Position numbers and translations under genes: made by a program. DNA of 64,000 nucleotides from Syntrophales bacterium (GTDB taxonomy: Bacteria; Desulfobacterota; Syntrophia; Syntrophales; UBA5619), in assembly GCA_023229765.1 (NCBI GenBank), contig JALNYO010000003.1, positions 90,749 through 154,748 on the forward strand, given 5' to 3'. Below, one piece after another: positions 17,282 through 26,013 of the stretch. Positions within the stretch are counted from its first letter, which is position 1. Every line of letters begins with the position of its first letter. The notes below the pieces were generated by a model. The model was not told the origin of the DNA and made no database searches. It worked only from the letters and a program-made list of their open reading frames with translations.

Positions 17282-19017
17282 TTTCTGTTCTCCTTTTCTG
17301 TGTTTTCGGCAGATAGCGGATGGCTGAGCGCCGATTTATTGTACTCCCTGATTAGAGAGGACTTGGGAATATCCTGTTCGATGAAATCCCACGGCAGTAT
17401 TTCATCGGTTTTTTTTCTCCGGTACACATAGAAATCGGCGTCAATATTGGTTTCGTGAAAGGCTTGCGCCCAGTTGCCGTCCAGCTTATGGGCGGCAAGC
17501 AGAAGTTTTCCGACCTCGCGGCCGCCGAGCGCCAGCAAGGCCTGGATATAATTCCATTTCGGCAATTTGTGGGTGACCCGCACCGATTTTTCGTCGCGCA
17601 GGCCCTGTTCGAGGCGGCGGATACGCTTCCGGACAATGGCGATATTCACGAGCGGATGCCACTGAAAAGGGGTAGCCGCCTTGGGGATAAACTGATTCAC
17701 GCTCAGCGTGATCAAGCGAAACCCTTTCTTCCCTGGCGACGAGGCATGGGCGCGGCGCTGCATTTTTTTTACCAGATCAATGATCGCCTCGATATCCTGA
17801 TCCGTTTCCGTGGGCAGGCCAACCATGAAGTAAAGCTTGATTTTCTCTATATCATATTCCATCAGGATATCAACCGCGGAAAGGATGTCGTCTTCATTTA
17901 TCCCCTTGTTGATTGCTGTGCGCAGGCTTTGGGAACCGGCCTCCGGTCCGAAGGTGGCGGTTTCTACCCCTGTTTCCTTCAGAATGGCAGCCGTTTCCTG
18001 GCTGAGGCGGTCCATGCGGAGCGAGCCTATGGCCACCTTCCCGCCGGCATCGAGAACAAAGCGGCAAAGATGGACAAGGTCCGGATGGTCGGAGACAGCC
18101 GTTCCCAAAAGGCCGATCGTTTTTTTCTTTTTCAGCGCCCTTTCAAAAGAGGGCCGGAGCGCCTCGAAACTGCGGAAACGCACCGGGCGGCAGACAAAGC
18201 CTGCGGCGCAGAAACGGCATCCCCTGCCGCATCCCCGGCTGACCTCGATGAGGTACATGTTGCCCAGCTCCGTGTTTTTAGTGATAATTTCCTGCTCCGT
18301 TGTAAATGCGTCAATATTCAGGGAACGCATGCGCACTATCTTTTGGGGAAACTCGACGTTGACGGATTTCCGGGAAATGATTTGTCCGGTTTCTCCTCTT
18401 GCGACTTGGTAGAATCGGGGCACATAAGCGCCGGCGATCCGCTTCTGGATTTCGGAAAGCAGCTCTTCCCGTTCCAGCTTTCCGCGCAGAGAGACGATAA
18501 GATCAAGAAAAGGGGGAATAATAACTTCTCCCTCGCCAACGAGAAACAGATCAAAAAAGTCGGCAAGAGGCTCGGGATTTAGCGCAACGGCAATGCCTCC
18601 TCCCAGGATTAGAGGATATATTTCATTCCTGTTTTCGGTTGCAAGGGGGATTCCTCCCATCTCCAAAATCTGCAGAATATGGGGATAGTCGTTTTCGAAG
18701 GAGAGGGAAAAGGCAACGATGTCGAACTCTGTAAGCTGCCTCTGGGATTCGACGCTGAGCAGGGAAAAGCCCTCTGCCGTTTCCGACAAGTCGTCAGGTT
18801 CAGGATAAAACGCCCGTTCGCACAGGCAGGCCGGGTGGTTGTTAATCAGTCGGTAAACAGCCTGAAAGCCAAGGTTGGACATGCCGATGCGATAGCGGTT
18901 CGGATAGACGAGGCAGACATTCAGGGTCTTTCCCCAAAGTTTTTGCGTGCAGCCCTCTTCCGCGGCCAGGAAGTCAAGGATTCGTTTTTTTTGTTTCCAG
19001 GACATCCTGCGCCTCAC
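17278..19017 (-). CDS. Radical SAM protein with B12-binding-type N-terminal domain (TIGR03960-like)
   Basis: A 579-residue protein. The N-terminal ~230 residues resemble a cobalamin-binding fold (NVCLVYPNRYRIGMSNLGFQ, LILGGGIAVALNPEPLADFFDL). The radical SAM cluster motif is CGRGCRFCAAGF, a CxxxCxxC-type [4Fe-4S] binder, followed by PEAGSQSLRTAINKG and KLYFMVGLPTETDQD. It matches the uncharacterised TIGR03960 family, which in many genomes sits near tRNA/rRNA modification or division genes. It lies downstream of ftsZ on the same strand. Substrate unknown. Confidence 0.9.
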   Translation of the reverse strand: MRRRMSWKQKKRILDFLAAEEGCTQKLWGKTLNVCLVYPNRYRIGMSNLGFQAVYRLINNHPACLCERAFYPEPDDLSETAEGFSLLSVESQRQLTEFDIVAFSLSFENDYPHILQILEMGGIPLATENRNEIYPLILGGGIAVALNPEPLADFFDLFLVGEGEVIIPPFLDLIVSLRGKLEREELLSEIQKRIAGAYVPRFYQVARGETGQIISRKSVNVEFPQKIVRMRSLNIDAFTTEQEIITKNTELGNMYLIEVSRGCGRGCRFCAAGFVCRPVRFRSFEALRPSFERALKKKKTIGLLGTAVSDHPDLVHLCRFVLDAGGKVAIGSLRMDRLSQETAAILKETGVETATFGPEAGSQSLRTAINKGINEDDILSAVDILMEYDIEKIKLYFMVGLPTETDQDIEAIIDLVKKMQRRAHASSPGKKGFRLITLSVNQFIPKAATPFQWHPLVNIAIVRKRIRRLEQGLRDEKSVRVTHKLPKWNYIQALLALGGREVGKLLLAAHKLDGNWAQAFHETNIDADFYVYRRKKTDEILPWDFIEQDIPKSSLIREYNKSALSHPLSAENTEKENRK

Positions 19018-19074
19018 AACCTTCTTTGACTTTCAAATATTCGACTAATCCCTCACAACGGAAGTCTCACGTCT

Positions 19075-20220
19075 CTAATCAGCCTGGCGTCTGAGGAAGG
19101 TGGGGATTTCCAGATCATCCACGCCGTCGGATTCGTTTTTTTCTTCTTTGTCGAACAACATGTCTGCCGACTTTTCATCCCTTATGAATGTAGGAATCGA
19201 GATATTGCTGCCGCGTCGCAAGCCGGGAAACTGGGTAACATTCCCTTTGGCCCTGGACTCGCTCGTTTCAAAGCCGGTGGCGATTACCGTTATCCGGATT
19301 GTATCGCCCATATTTTCGTCAATGACTGTGCCGAAGATGATGTTTGCGTCCTCATGCGCCTCCTGCTGAATCATCGAAGATGCCTCGTTGATTTCAACGA
19401 GGGTCATTCCCGGGCCCCCGGTTATGTTCAAAAGGATGCCGCGCGCCCCCTGGATCGTGTTGTCTTCGAGGAGTGGGGAAGAGATAGCCCGCTGGGCCGC
19501 CTCAACCGCCCGGTTGGCGCCTTCCGCTGCTCCAGTTCCCATTAGGGCAATGCCCATCTGAGACATGATTTTCTTTACGTCGGCAAAGTCGAGATTGATC
19601 AGTCCGGGAACCATGATCAGATCGGAGATCCCTTTTACGGCGTGGTAGAGGATGTCATCCGCCTTGCGGAAGGCGTCTATGAAAGAGAGATCAGTCCCTC
19701 CCACGCTCAGCAGTCGCTGATTGGGGACGATGATCAGGGAATCCACTGTCTTGCGAAGGTCGGAGATTCCGGTTGCCGCCTGATCGTTCCGTTTTTTCCC
19801 TTCAAACTGGAACGGTTTTGTCACCACCGCCACGGTCAGGGCGCCAAGCTGTTTGGCGATCTCAGCGACTATTGGCGCTCCGCCGGTGCCGGTGCCGCCG
19901 CCCAAGCCCGTGGCGATAAAGATCATATCGGATCCTTCCAGGTTTTTTCTAAGCTGTTCGGTTGATTCAACTGCTGCCTGTCGGCCGATTTCCGGATCGG
20001 AGCCGGCGCCCAGCCCCCTGGTGAGTTCCGCGCCAAGCTGTATCTTTATGGGGGAGTATGACGCCGTAAGCGCCTGGGCGTCGGTATTGGCAGTTATAAA
20101 GTCAACCCCCTGCAGGTTATCCGCAATCATAGTATTGACCGCGTTTCCCCCGGCGCCGCCTATCCCGATAACCCTGATTTTGGCAGTTTTTATAAAATCC
20201 TTCTCCGCTAATTGAAACAT
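19075..20220 (-). CDS. ftsZ: Cell division GTPase FtsZ
   Basis: A 381-residue tubulin homologue that polymerises into the Z ring. GIGGAGGNAVNTM and the tubulin signature GLGGGTGTGGAPIVAEIAK bind GTP, and NLDFADVKKIM is the synergy-loop helix. A roughly 45-residue linker leads to the C-terminal DDLEIPTFLRRQAD peptide, which binds FtsA and other membrane anchors. It is the last gene of the dcw cluster, 15 bp after ftsA. Confidence 0.98.
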   Translation of the reverse strand: MFQLAEKDFIKTAKIRVIGIGGAGGNAVNTMIADNLQGVDFITANTDAQALTASYSPIKIQLGAELTRGLGAGSDPEIGRQAAVESTEQLRKNLEGSDMIFIATGLGGGTGTGGAPIVAEIAKQLGALTVAVVTKPFQFEGKKRNDQAATGISDLRKTVDSLIIVPNQRLLSVGGTDLSFIDAFRKADDILYHAVKGISDLIMVPGLINLDFADVKKIMSQMGIALMGTGAAEGANRAVEAAQRAISSPLLEDNTIQGARGILLNITGGPGMTLVEINEASSMIQQEAHEDANIIFGTVIDENMGDTIRITVIATGFETSESRAKGNVTQFPGLRRGSNISIPTFIRDEKSADMLFDKEEKNESDGVDDLEIPTFLRRQAD

Positions 20221-20235
20221 AATTTCCTCCCCCCG

Positions 20236-21462
20236 CTAAAAGAAATCAAGAATCCACTGTCGCAACCGCCGGTAAAGACGGTTCATATAATTTCCTTCCA
20301 TCCGTATAATGTTCTGCTTGGCTATATTGCGGCCGGCGTACAGGACCAAACCCACTCCGGTTGCGTATTGCGGAGAGTTGACGATATCGGTCAGCCCGCC
20401 AATTCCCAGCGGCAGCCCCCTGCGGACCGGCATATTGAAGATCTGTTCGGCCAGTTCGGGGATGCCTTCGAGAATGGATCCTCCGCCTGTAAGGACAATG
20501 CCGGCGGCGAGGATGTCTTCGCATCCGGAGCGGCTGATCTCTTTTTGCGCCATTACCAGGATCTCATCCATTCGCGGCTCTATTATCCGGCCGAGGATTT
20601 GCCGGGAAACATTCCTGGGTTCCCGGCCTCCCACGCTGGGCACCTCGATCATCTCGTCTTTGGCGATCAGCGGCATGTAGGCGCATCCGTATTCTATTTT
20701 TATCTTCTCGGCTTCAGCGATCGGGGTTCTGAGTCCTGTGGATATATCACTGGTAACGTACTGGCCGCCGACGGGCAGCACTGCGGTGTGTTTGATGCTT
20801 CCCTCCGAGAAAACGGCGATATCGGTCGTGCCGCCGCCGATGTCGATCAGGGCTACGCCGAGCGCCTTTTCATCATTGCTGAGCACCGCCTCGCTCGCGG
20901 CAAGCTGTTCCAATACCAGTTCTTTTACCTCCAGTCCAACCCTGTTTATCGATTTTATGACATTTTGAATAGAGGTTACGGCGCCGGTTACTATGTGCGC
21001 CTTTGCCTCGAGACGGACGCCGGCCATTCCCACCGGATCGATAATTCCATCCTGTTCATCAACAAGATAGTATTGGGGAATGGTGTGGAGGATCTGCCGG
21101 TCAAGAGGGATTGCAATGGCCCTCGCCGCTTCGATGGCCCGTTCCACATCTTCATTGCGCACCTCCCGGCCCTTGACAGGGACAATGCCAAGGCTGTTAT
21201 GTCCATGAATATGCGCCCCGGCGATCCCCACGTAAACCGAACTGATTTCGCAGCCGGCGGAGCGCTCGGCCTCTTCAACCGCCCCTTTTATAGATTCCAC
21301 AGTGCTTTCGATATTGACGACGACGCCCTTGCGAAGACCTTCCGAAGGATGCGTGCCGACGCCCATGATTTCTATTCCCGTTTCGCGCAATTCGGCAACA
21401 ACCACGCATGTTTTTGTTGTTCCGATATCAAGCCCGACGATAACGTTTTCCTTTTTACCCAT
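20236..21462 (-). CDS. ftsA: Cell division actin-like protein FtsA
   Basis: A 408-residue ASKHA protein that tethers FtsZ to the membrane. VGLDIGTTKTCVVVAE, GVALIDIGGGTTDIAVF and GIVLTGGGSILEGIPEL are the nucleotide-binding loops, and the 1C subdomain follows the first. The C-terminal amphipathic end NRLYRRLRQWILDFF is the membrane-targeting helix. Full family length. Between ftsQ and ftsZ as expected. Confidence 0.97.
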   Translation of the reverse strand: MGKKENVIVGLDIGTTKTCVVVAELRETGIEIMGVGTHPSEGLRKGVVVNIESTVESIKGAVEEAERSAGCEISSVYVGIAGAHIHGHNSLGIVPVKGREVRNEDVERAIEAARAIAIPLDRQILHTIPQYYLVDEQDGIIDPVGMAGVRLEAKAHIVTGAVTSIQNVIKSINRVGLEVKELVLEQLAASEAVLSNDEKALGVALIDIGGGTTDIAVFSEGSIKHTAVLPVGGQYVTSDISTGLRTPIAEAEKIKIEYGCAYMPLIAKDEMIEVPSVGGREPRNVSRQILGRIIEPRMDEILVMAQKEISRSGCEDILAAGIVLTGGGSILEGIPELAEQIFNMPVRRGLPLGIGGLTDIVNSPQYATGVGLVLYAGRNIAKQNIIRMEGNYMNRLYRRLRQWILDFF

Positions 21463-21501
21463 GTATATTAATGCTCCAGTCTTGGTGATTCTTTAATCGT
21501 T

Positions 21502-22440
21502 CTAAATCCTTAGCTTTTCCCCTTTTGCCATCGGCATCCCCGCCCCTGCAGGGTGAAGCGCCGTTCGCGATTGCACATTTATTTTCTCGGGATTGCTCAA
21601 ATCTATCAGCATGAGACCGAGTTGAAGATTCTTTCTCTTCATGTCATCCATTACCACGGACAGCCGCTTCAGTTTTGCTTCATAGCTTTCAAACCCAAGC
21701 TGCAGACAAAGACCCATGTTTGTAAACAGAGAAAAACCAAAGGTTTCATTTCCATGAACCTCGGAAATCATGCCGATGTCGGGTATTTCTTTTGCCTCCT
21801 TTAAATGGTTCAGGAGGGCAAGCGACTTGCTAACCAGTTCCTTGTTTAAAATATTTCCTGAAAAAAATCCAGTGAGAACAGGAAGGTCCGCTTTTTCATC
21901 GGATTCGAGTTTCTTGAATATTTCTCCTTTGCTATCAATAAGATAAAGCATGCTTTCCTTCTCAATCAAGGCGACGGCATTTCTTTCCCGCACCCAGATT
22001 ACCAGGCGATTGGGGAATTCTCGCCCCACAAAGACATCTTTTACCCATGAATTGCTGCTGATCCGGCGGATAATTGCCTCTTTGTTGATTGTCAGCAGGT
22101 TTGCCCCTGAGCTTACCTTGGCCAAAGAAAGGACATCTTTTTCCGTTAACTCGCTGCAGCCTTTTACCAATGTTTCCTGAACTGAAAAAAAAGAAGCGCG
22201 GAGAACGAGATCGCAACCAATCAATAGCGCGGCTGTAACCAATATTACTAAAACAAGCATCAGGGCGCTCGTTCCTATTTCTCTTGCAATATCGCCAGCA
22301 TGTCTTTTTAGGCGGTTTTTTTTAACCTCCATGTGCAAACGTAATGACTCCTTATGCACATTAAACTTCGGTTTATGGACATTAACCTCCTGTTTATGTC
22401 CATTAACCTGCGGTTTGTGAACATTAAACTCCGTTTTCAT
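21502..22440 (-). CDS. ftsQ: Cell division protein FtsQ/DivIB with heptapeptide-repeat N-terminus
   Basis: A 312-residue bitopic division protein. A transmembrane helix near residues 55-78 (LMLVLVILVTAALLIGCDLVL) is followed by the POTRA domain (VQETLVKGCSELTEKDVLSLA) and beta domain (VGREFPNRLVIWVRERNAVALIEK). The cytoplasmic N-terminus is odd: after Met come four heptads KTEFNVH, KPQVNGH, KQEVNVH, KPKFNVH and a degenerate fifth KESLRLH, encoded by tandem 21-bp DNA repeats. The start overlaps the murB stop by 4 bp. The native protein may have lacked this extension. Confidence 0.95.
   Translation of the reverse strand: MKTEFNVHKPQVNGHKQEVNVHKPKFNVHKESLRLHMEVKKNRLKRHAGDIAREIGTSALMLVLVILVTAALLIGCDLVLRASFFSVQETLVKGCSELTEKDVLSLAKVSSGANLLTINKEAIIRRISSNSWVKDVFVGREFPNRLVIWVRERNAVALIEKESMLYLIDSKGEIFKKLESDEKADLPVLTGFFSGNILNKELVSKSLALLNHLKEAKEIPDIGMISEVHGNETFGFSLFTNMGLCLQLGFESYEAKLKRLSVVMDDMKRKNLQLGLMLIDLSNPEKINVQSRTALHPAGAGMPMAKGEKLRI
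22354..22437 (-). repeat. Four tandem 21-bp KxxxNVH units inside ftsQ
   Basis: Units at 22354, 22375, 22396 and 22417, each 21 bp, with the shared core (A/T)NACATTAA(A/C)CT. They encode the first heptads of FtsQ on the minus strand and are directly followed by the CAT of the start codon (22438-22440). A degenerate fifth unit may precede at 22333-22353. Confidence 0.92.
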
Positions 22441-23378
22441 GATTCTCCCACTATCTTTACCTCTGTTTCCAGGAGGTGGCCGGTTTTTTGAAAAACGGCT
22501 TCCCTGACCATTGTGATCAGGTCAATAATTTCGCTCGCTGTTGCCTGCCCCCGGTTAACTATGAAATTGCCATGCTTTTCAGAAATCTGGGCGTCGCCGA
22601 TTCTGCTTCCTTTAAGGCCGGATGCTTCGATCATCCTGCCCGCAGGACAATCAGCGGGGTTTTTAAAAATAGAGCCGGCGTTCGGCAATTCCAGCGGGTG
22701 TTTTTCTCTTCTTGCCTTGAGGATCTCCGCCATTTTCGTCAAAATCTCTTCAGCTTTGCCATGGCGGAGGCGAAACATCCCCGCCAGAATAAGCGAATCT
22801 GCAGGCAAAGAAAAATTTCTGTAAGAAAATTTATAAACGCTGAATGGCGATTTTAACTCTTCACTTGTCACGGTACTGATTTTCCCCGCTAAATCTATAA
22901 TTCTAAGCTCTTCGACAATATCCTTTATCTCTCCGCCATAGGCGCCGGCGTTCATCCGGATCGCCCCGCCGACACTACCGGGTATGCCTGTTGAAAACTC
23001 CATCCCGGATAGCGATTCTGCCACCGCCATTTTTACCAGGTCTGCCAGCGGGCAGCCTGCTTCGGCAAGGATAAGGGCCTCTTCCCCCTGATATCTCAAA
23101 CTCAGTTTACGCAGACGCGACAAAGAGATAAAGGCCCCCCGGAAACCCCCGTCCCGGACGATGAGATTGGTCCAGTTGCCGACAGGCAGGAACGGCAGGT
23201 TCCGGCGTCGCAGAAATTCGAGAACAGATGAGAGCTCCCTTATATTTTTGGGGAAGATAAGGGCGTCTATTTTTCCACCGGCGCGGATCGAGGCATGTGC
23301 TGCCGCCGGCTCGTCAAAGAGGATCGGGCCGGTAAAACGTAGCCGCAATTCATTGCGTACAGCGTCAGTCCAGACCAT
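22437..23378 (-). CDS. murB: UDP-N-acetylenolpyruvoylglucosamine reductase MurB
   Basis: A 313-residue FAD enzyme that reduces the enolpyruvyl group to make UDP-MurNAc. FLPVGNWTNLIVRDGGFRGAFISL and EFSTGIPGSVGGAIRMNAGAYGGEIKDIV form the FAD domain. NAGSIFKNP holds the catalytic Ser region, and the C-terminal KHGNFIVNRGQATASEI block completes the type I/II MurB pattern. It overlaps murC by 14 bp and ftsQ by 4 bp. Confidence 0.97.
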   Translation of the reverse strand: MVWTDAVRNELRLRFTGPILFDEPAAAHASIRAGGKIDALIFPKNIRELSSVLEFLRRRNLPFLPVGNWTNLIVRDGGFRGAFISLSRLRKLSLRYQGEEALILAEAGCPLADLVKMAVAESLSGMEFSTGIPGSVGGAIRMNAGAYGGEIKDIVEELRIIDLAGKISTVTSEELKSPFSVYKFSYRNFSLPADSLILAGMFRLRHGKAEEILTKMAEILKARREKHPLELPNAGSIFKNPADCPAGRMIEASGLKGSRIGDAQISEKHGNFIVNRGQATASEIIDLITMVREAVFQKTGHLLETEVKIVGES

Positions 23379-24804
23379 CTTCCTTTTTCTCCCCTAGGCG
23401 TTTCAAGAAGGCATCGCCTATCTTCCAGACACTTCCCGCCCCTTGCGTCAGGATGACGTCGGAGGGACGGGCGATTTCTAACAGATGCTCCACAATCTGG
23501 TCAAAGTCCGAAATATGGAGGACTTCTTTTAGCCCTGATTTTCTTATCCCCTCACACAACGCCTCCACCGTTACCCCAGGGATCGGCTCTTCGCTTGCCG
23601 CGTAGATGTCCGTAACAATCAATATATCGGCTTCCGTGAAGGCGGTTAAAAACTCTTCAAAAAGTGCCTTTGTTCTGGTGTAGCGGTGGGGCTGGAATAC
23701 CACGATTATCCTTTTGCTCCACATTTGCCGGGCTGCTGAAAGTGTTGCCCTGATCTCCGTCGGATGGTGGCCGTAGTCGTCAACGACGGTTATCCCCTTT
23801 TCCTGCCCCCTGACCTCCAGGCGGCGGTGAACGCCGGCAAATTCCCCCAGCGCTTCCTTGATGACCGGAAAGGAAATATCCATTTCCCGGGCGACGGCAA
23901 CGGCCGCAAGGGAGTTATATACGTTGAAAGTGCCGGGAACATGAAGTTTTATTGTTCCCAGCAGGACGTCCCTTTCGTAGAGCGAATAAACGGTGGAGCC
24001 TCCGGAAAAAAATATTCCTGCCGCGCGATAATCGTTTGCAGGCGACAGACCATAGGTGAGCATCCGTCTTTTGATCAGAGGAAGAATCTGCTGAACGTTC
24101 TGGTCGTCGGCGCAGAGGATCGTGGCGCCATAGAAGGGCACAATGTTTGCGAACTGCAGAAAAGCCGCTCTGATTTCTTCGATGTCTTTGTAGTGATCGA
24201 GGTGTTCCCGGTCTATATTGGTAATAACCGCAAGGCAGGGACTCAATTTCAGAAAGGAACCATCACTTTCGTCAGCCTCCGCCACGATTGTCTCTCCGTC
24301 ACCCAAGCGGGCGTTTCCGCCGATACTGGCAAGCTTGCCCCCTATCACCATAGTCGGATCCAGCCCGCCCTGGGCCAGAACGGTTGCAACCATGGAGGTT
24401 GTGGTGGTCTTGCCGTGGCTGCCGGAAATGGCTATCGAAAATTTCATTTTGAGCAGTTCGGCGAGCATTTCGGCGCGCGGGATAACCGGTATGTTTCTTT
24501 GGTGGGCCGCGATCACCTCCGGATTTTCAGGTCGGACGGCCGTGGAAGTAACTACCACATCGGTATTGCCTATGTTGGAAGCTGCGTGGCCGATGTGAAT
24601 CGCGGCCCCGAGGTCGTCAAGACGGCTGGTTGTGTCGGAAGGGGTCAAATCCGAACCGCTGACTTCATAGCCAAGGTTCAGGAGCACCTCGGCTATGCCG
24701 CTCATCCCTATCCCGCCGATGCCGACGAAATGAATCCTCCGGATATTGCGTTCCATACTGCTTGTTGTGTTGATGTATCTATTAACATTAAGCTTCGCTT
24801 TCAT
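23365..24804 (-). CDS. murC: UDP-N-acetylmuramate--L-alanine ligase MurC
   Basis: A Mur ligase adding L-Ala to UDP-MurNAc. It has the dinucleotide-like start IHFVGIGGIGMSGIAEVLL, the ATP loop ISGSHGKTTTTSMVATVL, EADESDGSFLKLSP, and the C-terminal GHHPTEIRATL and FQPHRYTRTK motifs. The start is ambiguous. ATG 24804 has GAAGGG eight bases upstream but its first residues KAKLNVN come from the 21-bp repeat. ATG 24756 (MERNIRR...) is the start most homologues would predict. A TTG at 24837 also exists. Confidence 0.96.
   Translation of the reverse strand: MKAKLNVNRYINTTSSMERNIRRIHFVGIGGIGMSGIAEVLLNLGYEVSGSDLTPSDTTSRLDDLGAAIHIGHAASNIGNTDVVVTSTAVRPENPEVIAAHQRNIPVIPRAEMLAELLKMKFSIAISGSHGKTTTTSMVATVLAQGGLDPTMVIGGKLASIGGNARLGDGETIVAEADESDGSFLKLSPCLAVITNIDREHLDHYKDIEEIRAAFLQFANIVPFYGATILCADDQNVQQILPLIKRRMLTYGLSPANDYRAAGIFFSGGSTVYSLYERDVLLGTIKLHVPGTFNVYNSLAAVAVAREMDISFPVIKEALGEFAGVHRRLEVRGQEKGITVVDDYGHHPTEIRATLSAARQMWSKRIIVVFQPHRYTRTKALFEEFLTAFTEADILIVTDIYAASEEPIPGVTVEALCEGIRKSGLKEVLHISDFDQIVEHLLEIARPSDVILTQGAGSVWKIGDAFLKRLGEKKEDGLD
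24781..24801 (-). repeat. 21-bp KxxxNVH unit at murC start
   Basis: A single unit ATTAACATTAAGCTTCGCTT(T) directly followed by CAT, the putative murC start codon. It encodes KAKLNVN. Same unit-plus-start arrangement as at ftsQ and 7657-7701. Confidence 0.85.
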
Positions 24805-24833
24805 TTTGCAATCCCTTCGCAACTGATTGGCGA

Positions 24834-25946
24834 TCAACGTCTGTTAGAAATAATGTTTAAAATTTCGTCAAAAATAATGTTTATAATCGTCGCTGCCGCG
24901 TTCTTATTGCCCAGTGATGCTGAGGCAACTTCCATTTTCCTGAGCGCGTCCGGATCCATATACAACCTTTCTATTGCTGATGCGAGTCTGTTTCCATCAA
25001 TATCCTTCTCCGGGAGCATTTCCGCCGCTCCCGCATCTGCCAGAAGAGCGGCGTTTTTTGTCTGATGATCGCCCGCGGCAGAGGGGAGTGGTATCAAAAC
25101 AGCCGCCTTTCCCACGGCTGTTATCTCCGCAATCGAGGTGGCGCCGGCGCGGCACACAAGCAAATCGGCCCGGTTGTAGGCTGCCGCCATTTCGATAATG
25201 AAAGGATGAACCTCCGCCGTAAATCCTTTTTTTTGGTAAGCCTGCTCAACAGCCTGCCGATCACGTTCCCCGGTCTGATGAATAAAACAAATCTTTTCGC
25301 GTAGATGAGCCAGGCTGCCTAAGGAATCCATGACCATCTGGTTAATTGCGCCGGCCCCCTGAGAGCCGCCGAAGATCAGGACTGTAAATGGCTGCCCCTC
25401 TTTCCTAACGGCTTTTCCCCCGGAGAGAAACGCTGCTCTTATGGGATTCCCGGTGACAACCGTCTTGCCTGCGGGAAACAACGTTTGCGATTTGGCGAAG
25501 GTCACGAAGATGCGCTCGACGAAACGCCCGAGAATTCGGTTGGTCAGGCCGGGAACGGCGTTTTGTTCGGCAATGACCGTTTTTATTCCCATAATCCGGG
25601 CGGCAAGGACCGCGGGACCGGAGGCGTACCCGCCCACGCCGACCACGATGTCAGGCTTGAAGATGCGGATTATCCGCAATGAGTCCAGCAGACTGCCCGG
25701 TATTTTCAACAAGGATGTAAAAACCCTCAGGGGGCCTCGTCCCTTGAGCCCTTCAACGTTTATCGTCTCCAGCGCGAAACCAAGTCCGCCCAGGATTTTT
25801 TTTTCAAGCCCCCGGTTTGTGCCGATGAAAAGGACGCGATTGGCAGGATTGCGCTTCAGCAGCTCCTCGGCGATGGCAATTCCCGGGAAAAGGTGCCCGC
25901 CGGTTCCGCCGCCTGCAATTGTCATGGCTATTTCCTGTCTATCCAT
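24834..25946 (-). CDS. murG: UDP-GlcNAc--lipid I GlcNAc transferase MurG
   Basis: A GT28 glycosyltransferase making lipid II at the inner face of the membrane. The donor and acceptor landmarks are MTIAGGGTGGHLFPGIAIAEEL, VGVGGYASGPAVLAARIMG, EQNAVPGLTNRILG, LIFGGSQGAGAIN and CRAGATSIAEITAVGKAAVLIPLPSAAGDHQ. The start was chosen at ATG 25946 (GGAG upstream). A TTG at 25982 would add twelve atypical residues. It lies between ftsW and murC. Confidence 0.97.
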   Translation of the reverse strand: MDRQEIAMTIAGGGTGGHLFPGIAIAEELLKRNPANRVLFIGTNRGLEKKILGGLGFALETINVEGLKGRGPLRVFTSLLKIPGSLLDSLRIIRIFKPDIVVGVGGYASGPAVLAARIMGIKTVIAEQNAVPGLTNRILGRFVERIFVTFAKSQTLFPAGKTVVTGNPIRAAFLSGGKAVRKEGQPFTVLIFGGSQGAGAINQMVMDSLGSLAHLREKICFIHQTGERDRQAVEQAYQKKGFTAEVHPFIIEMAAAYNRADLLVCRAGATSIAEITAVGKAAVLIPLPSAAGDHQTKNAALLADAGAAEMLPEKDIDGNRLASAIERLYMDPDALRKMEVASASLGNKNAAATIINIIFDEILNIISNRR

Positions 25947-26013
25947 CGCAAATTCATCTCCGGTAATTGCGTTGCGCAACAATAATGTTCAAAATTTACC
26001 CGCCCCCGGTTGC

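Noticed and set aside
17455..18582. 375-codon plus-strand frame
   Set aside because: Antisense to the radical SAM gene, which is well supported.
20212..21471. 419-codon plus-strand frame
   Set aside because: Antisense shadow of ftsA. Composition is typical of complement-strand translation.
23764..25065. 433-codon plus-strand frame
   Set aside because: Antisense to murC and murG. No motif.
24847..25999. AATAATGTT(T/C)AAAATTT near both ends of murG, as a possible further copy of the 21-bp repeat
   Set aside because: Only a short AT-rich match; lacks the CTTCG part of the unit.
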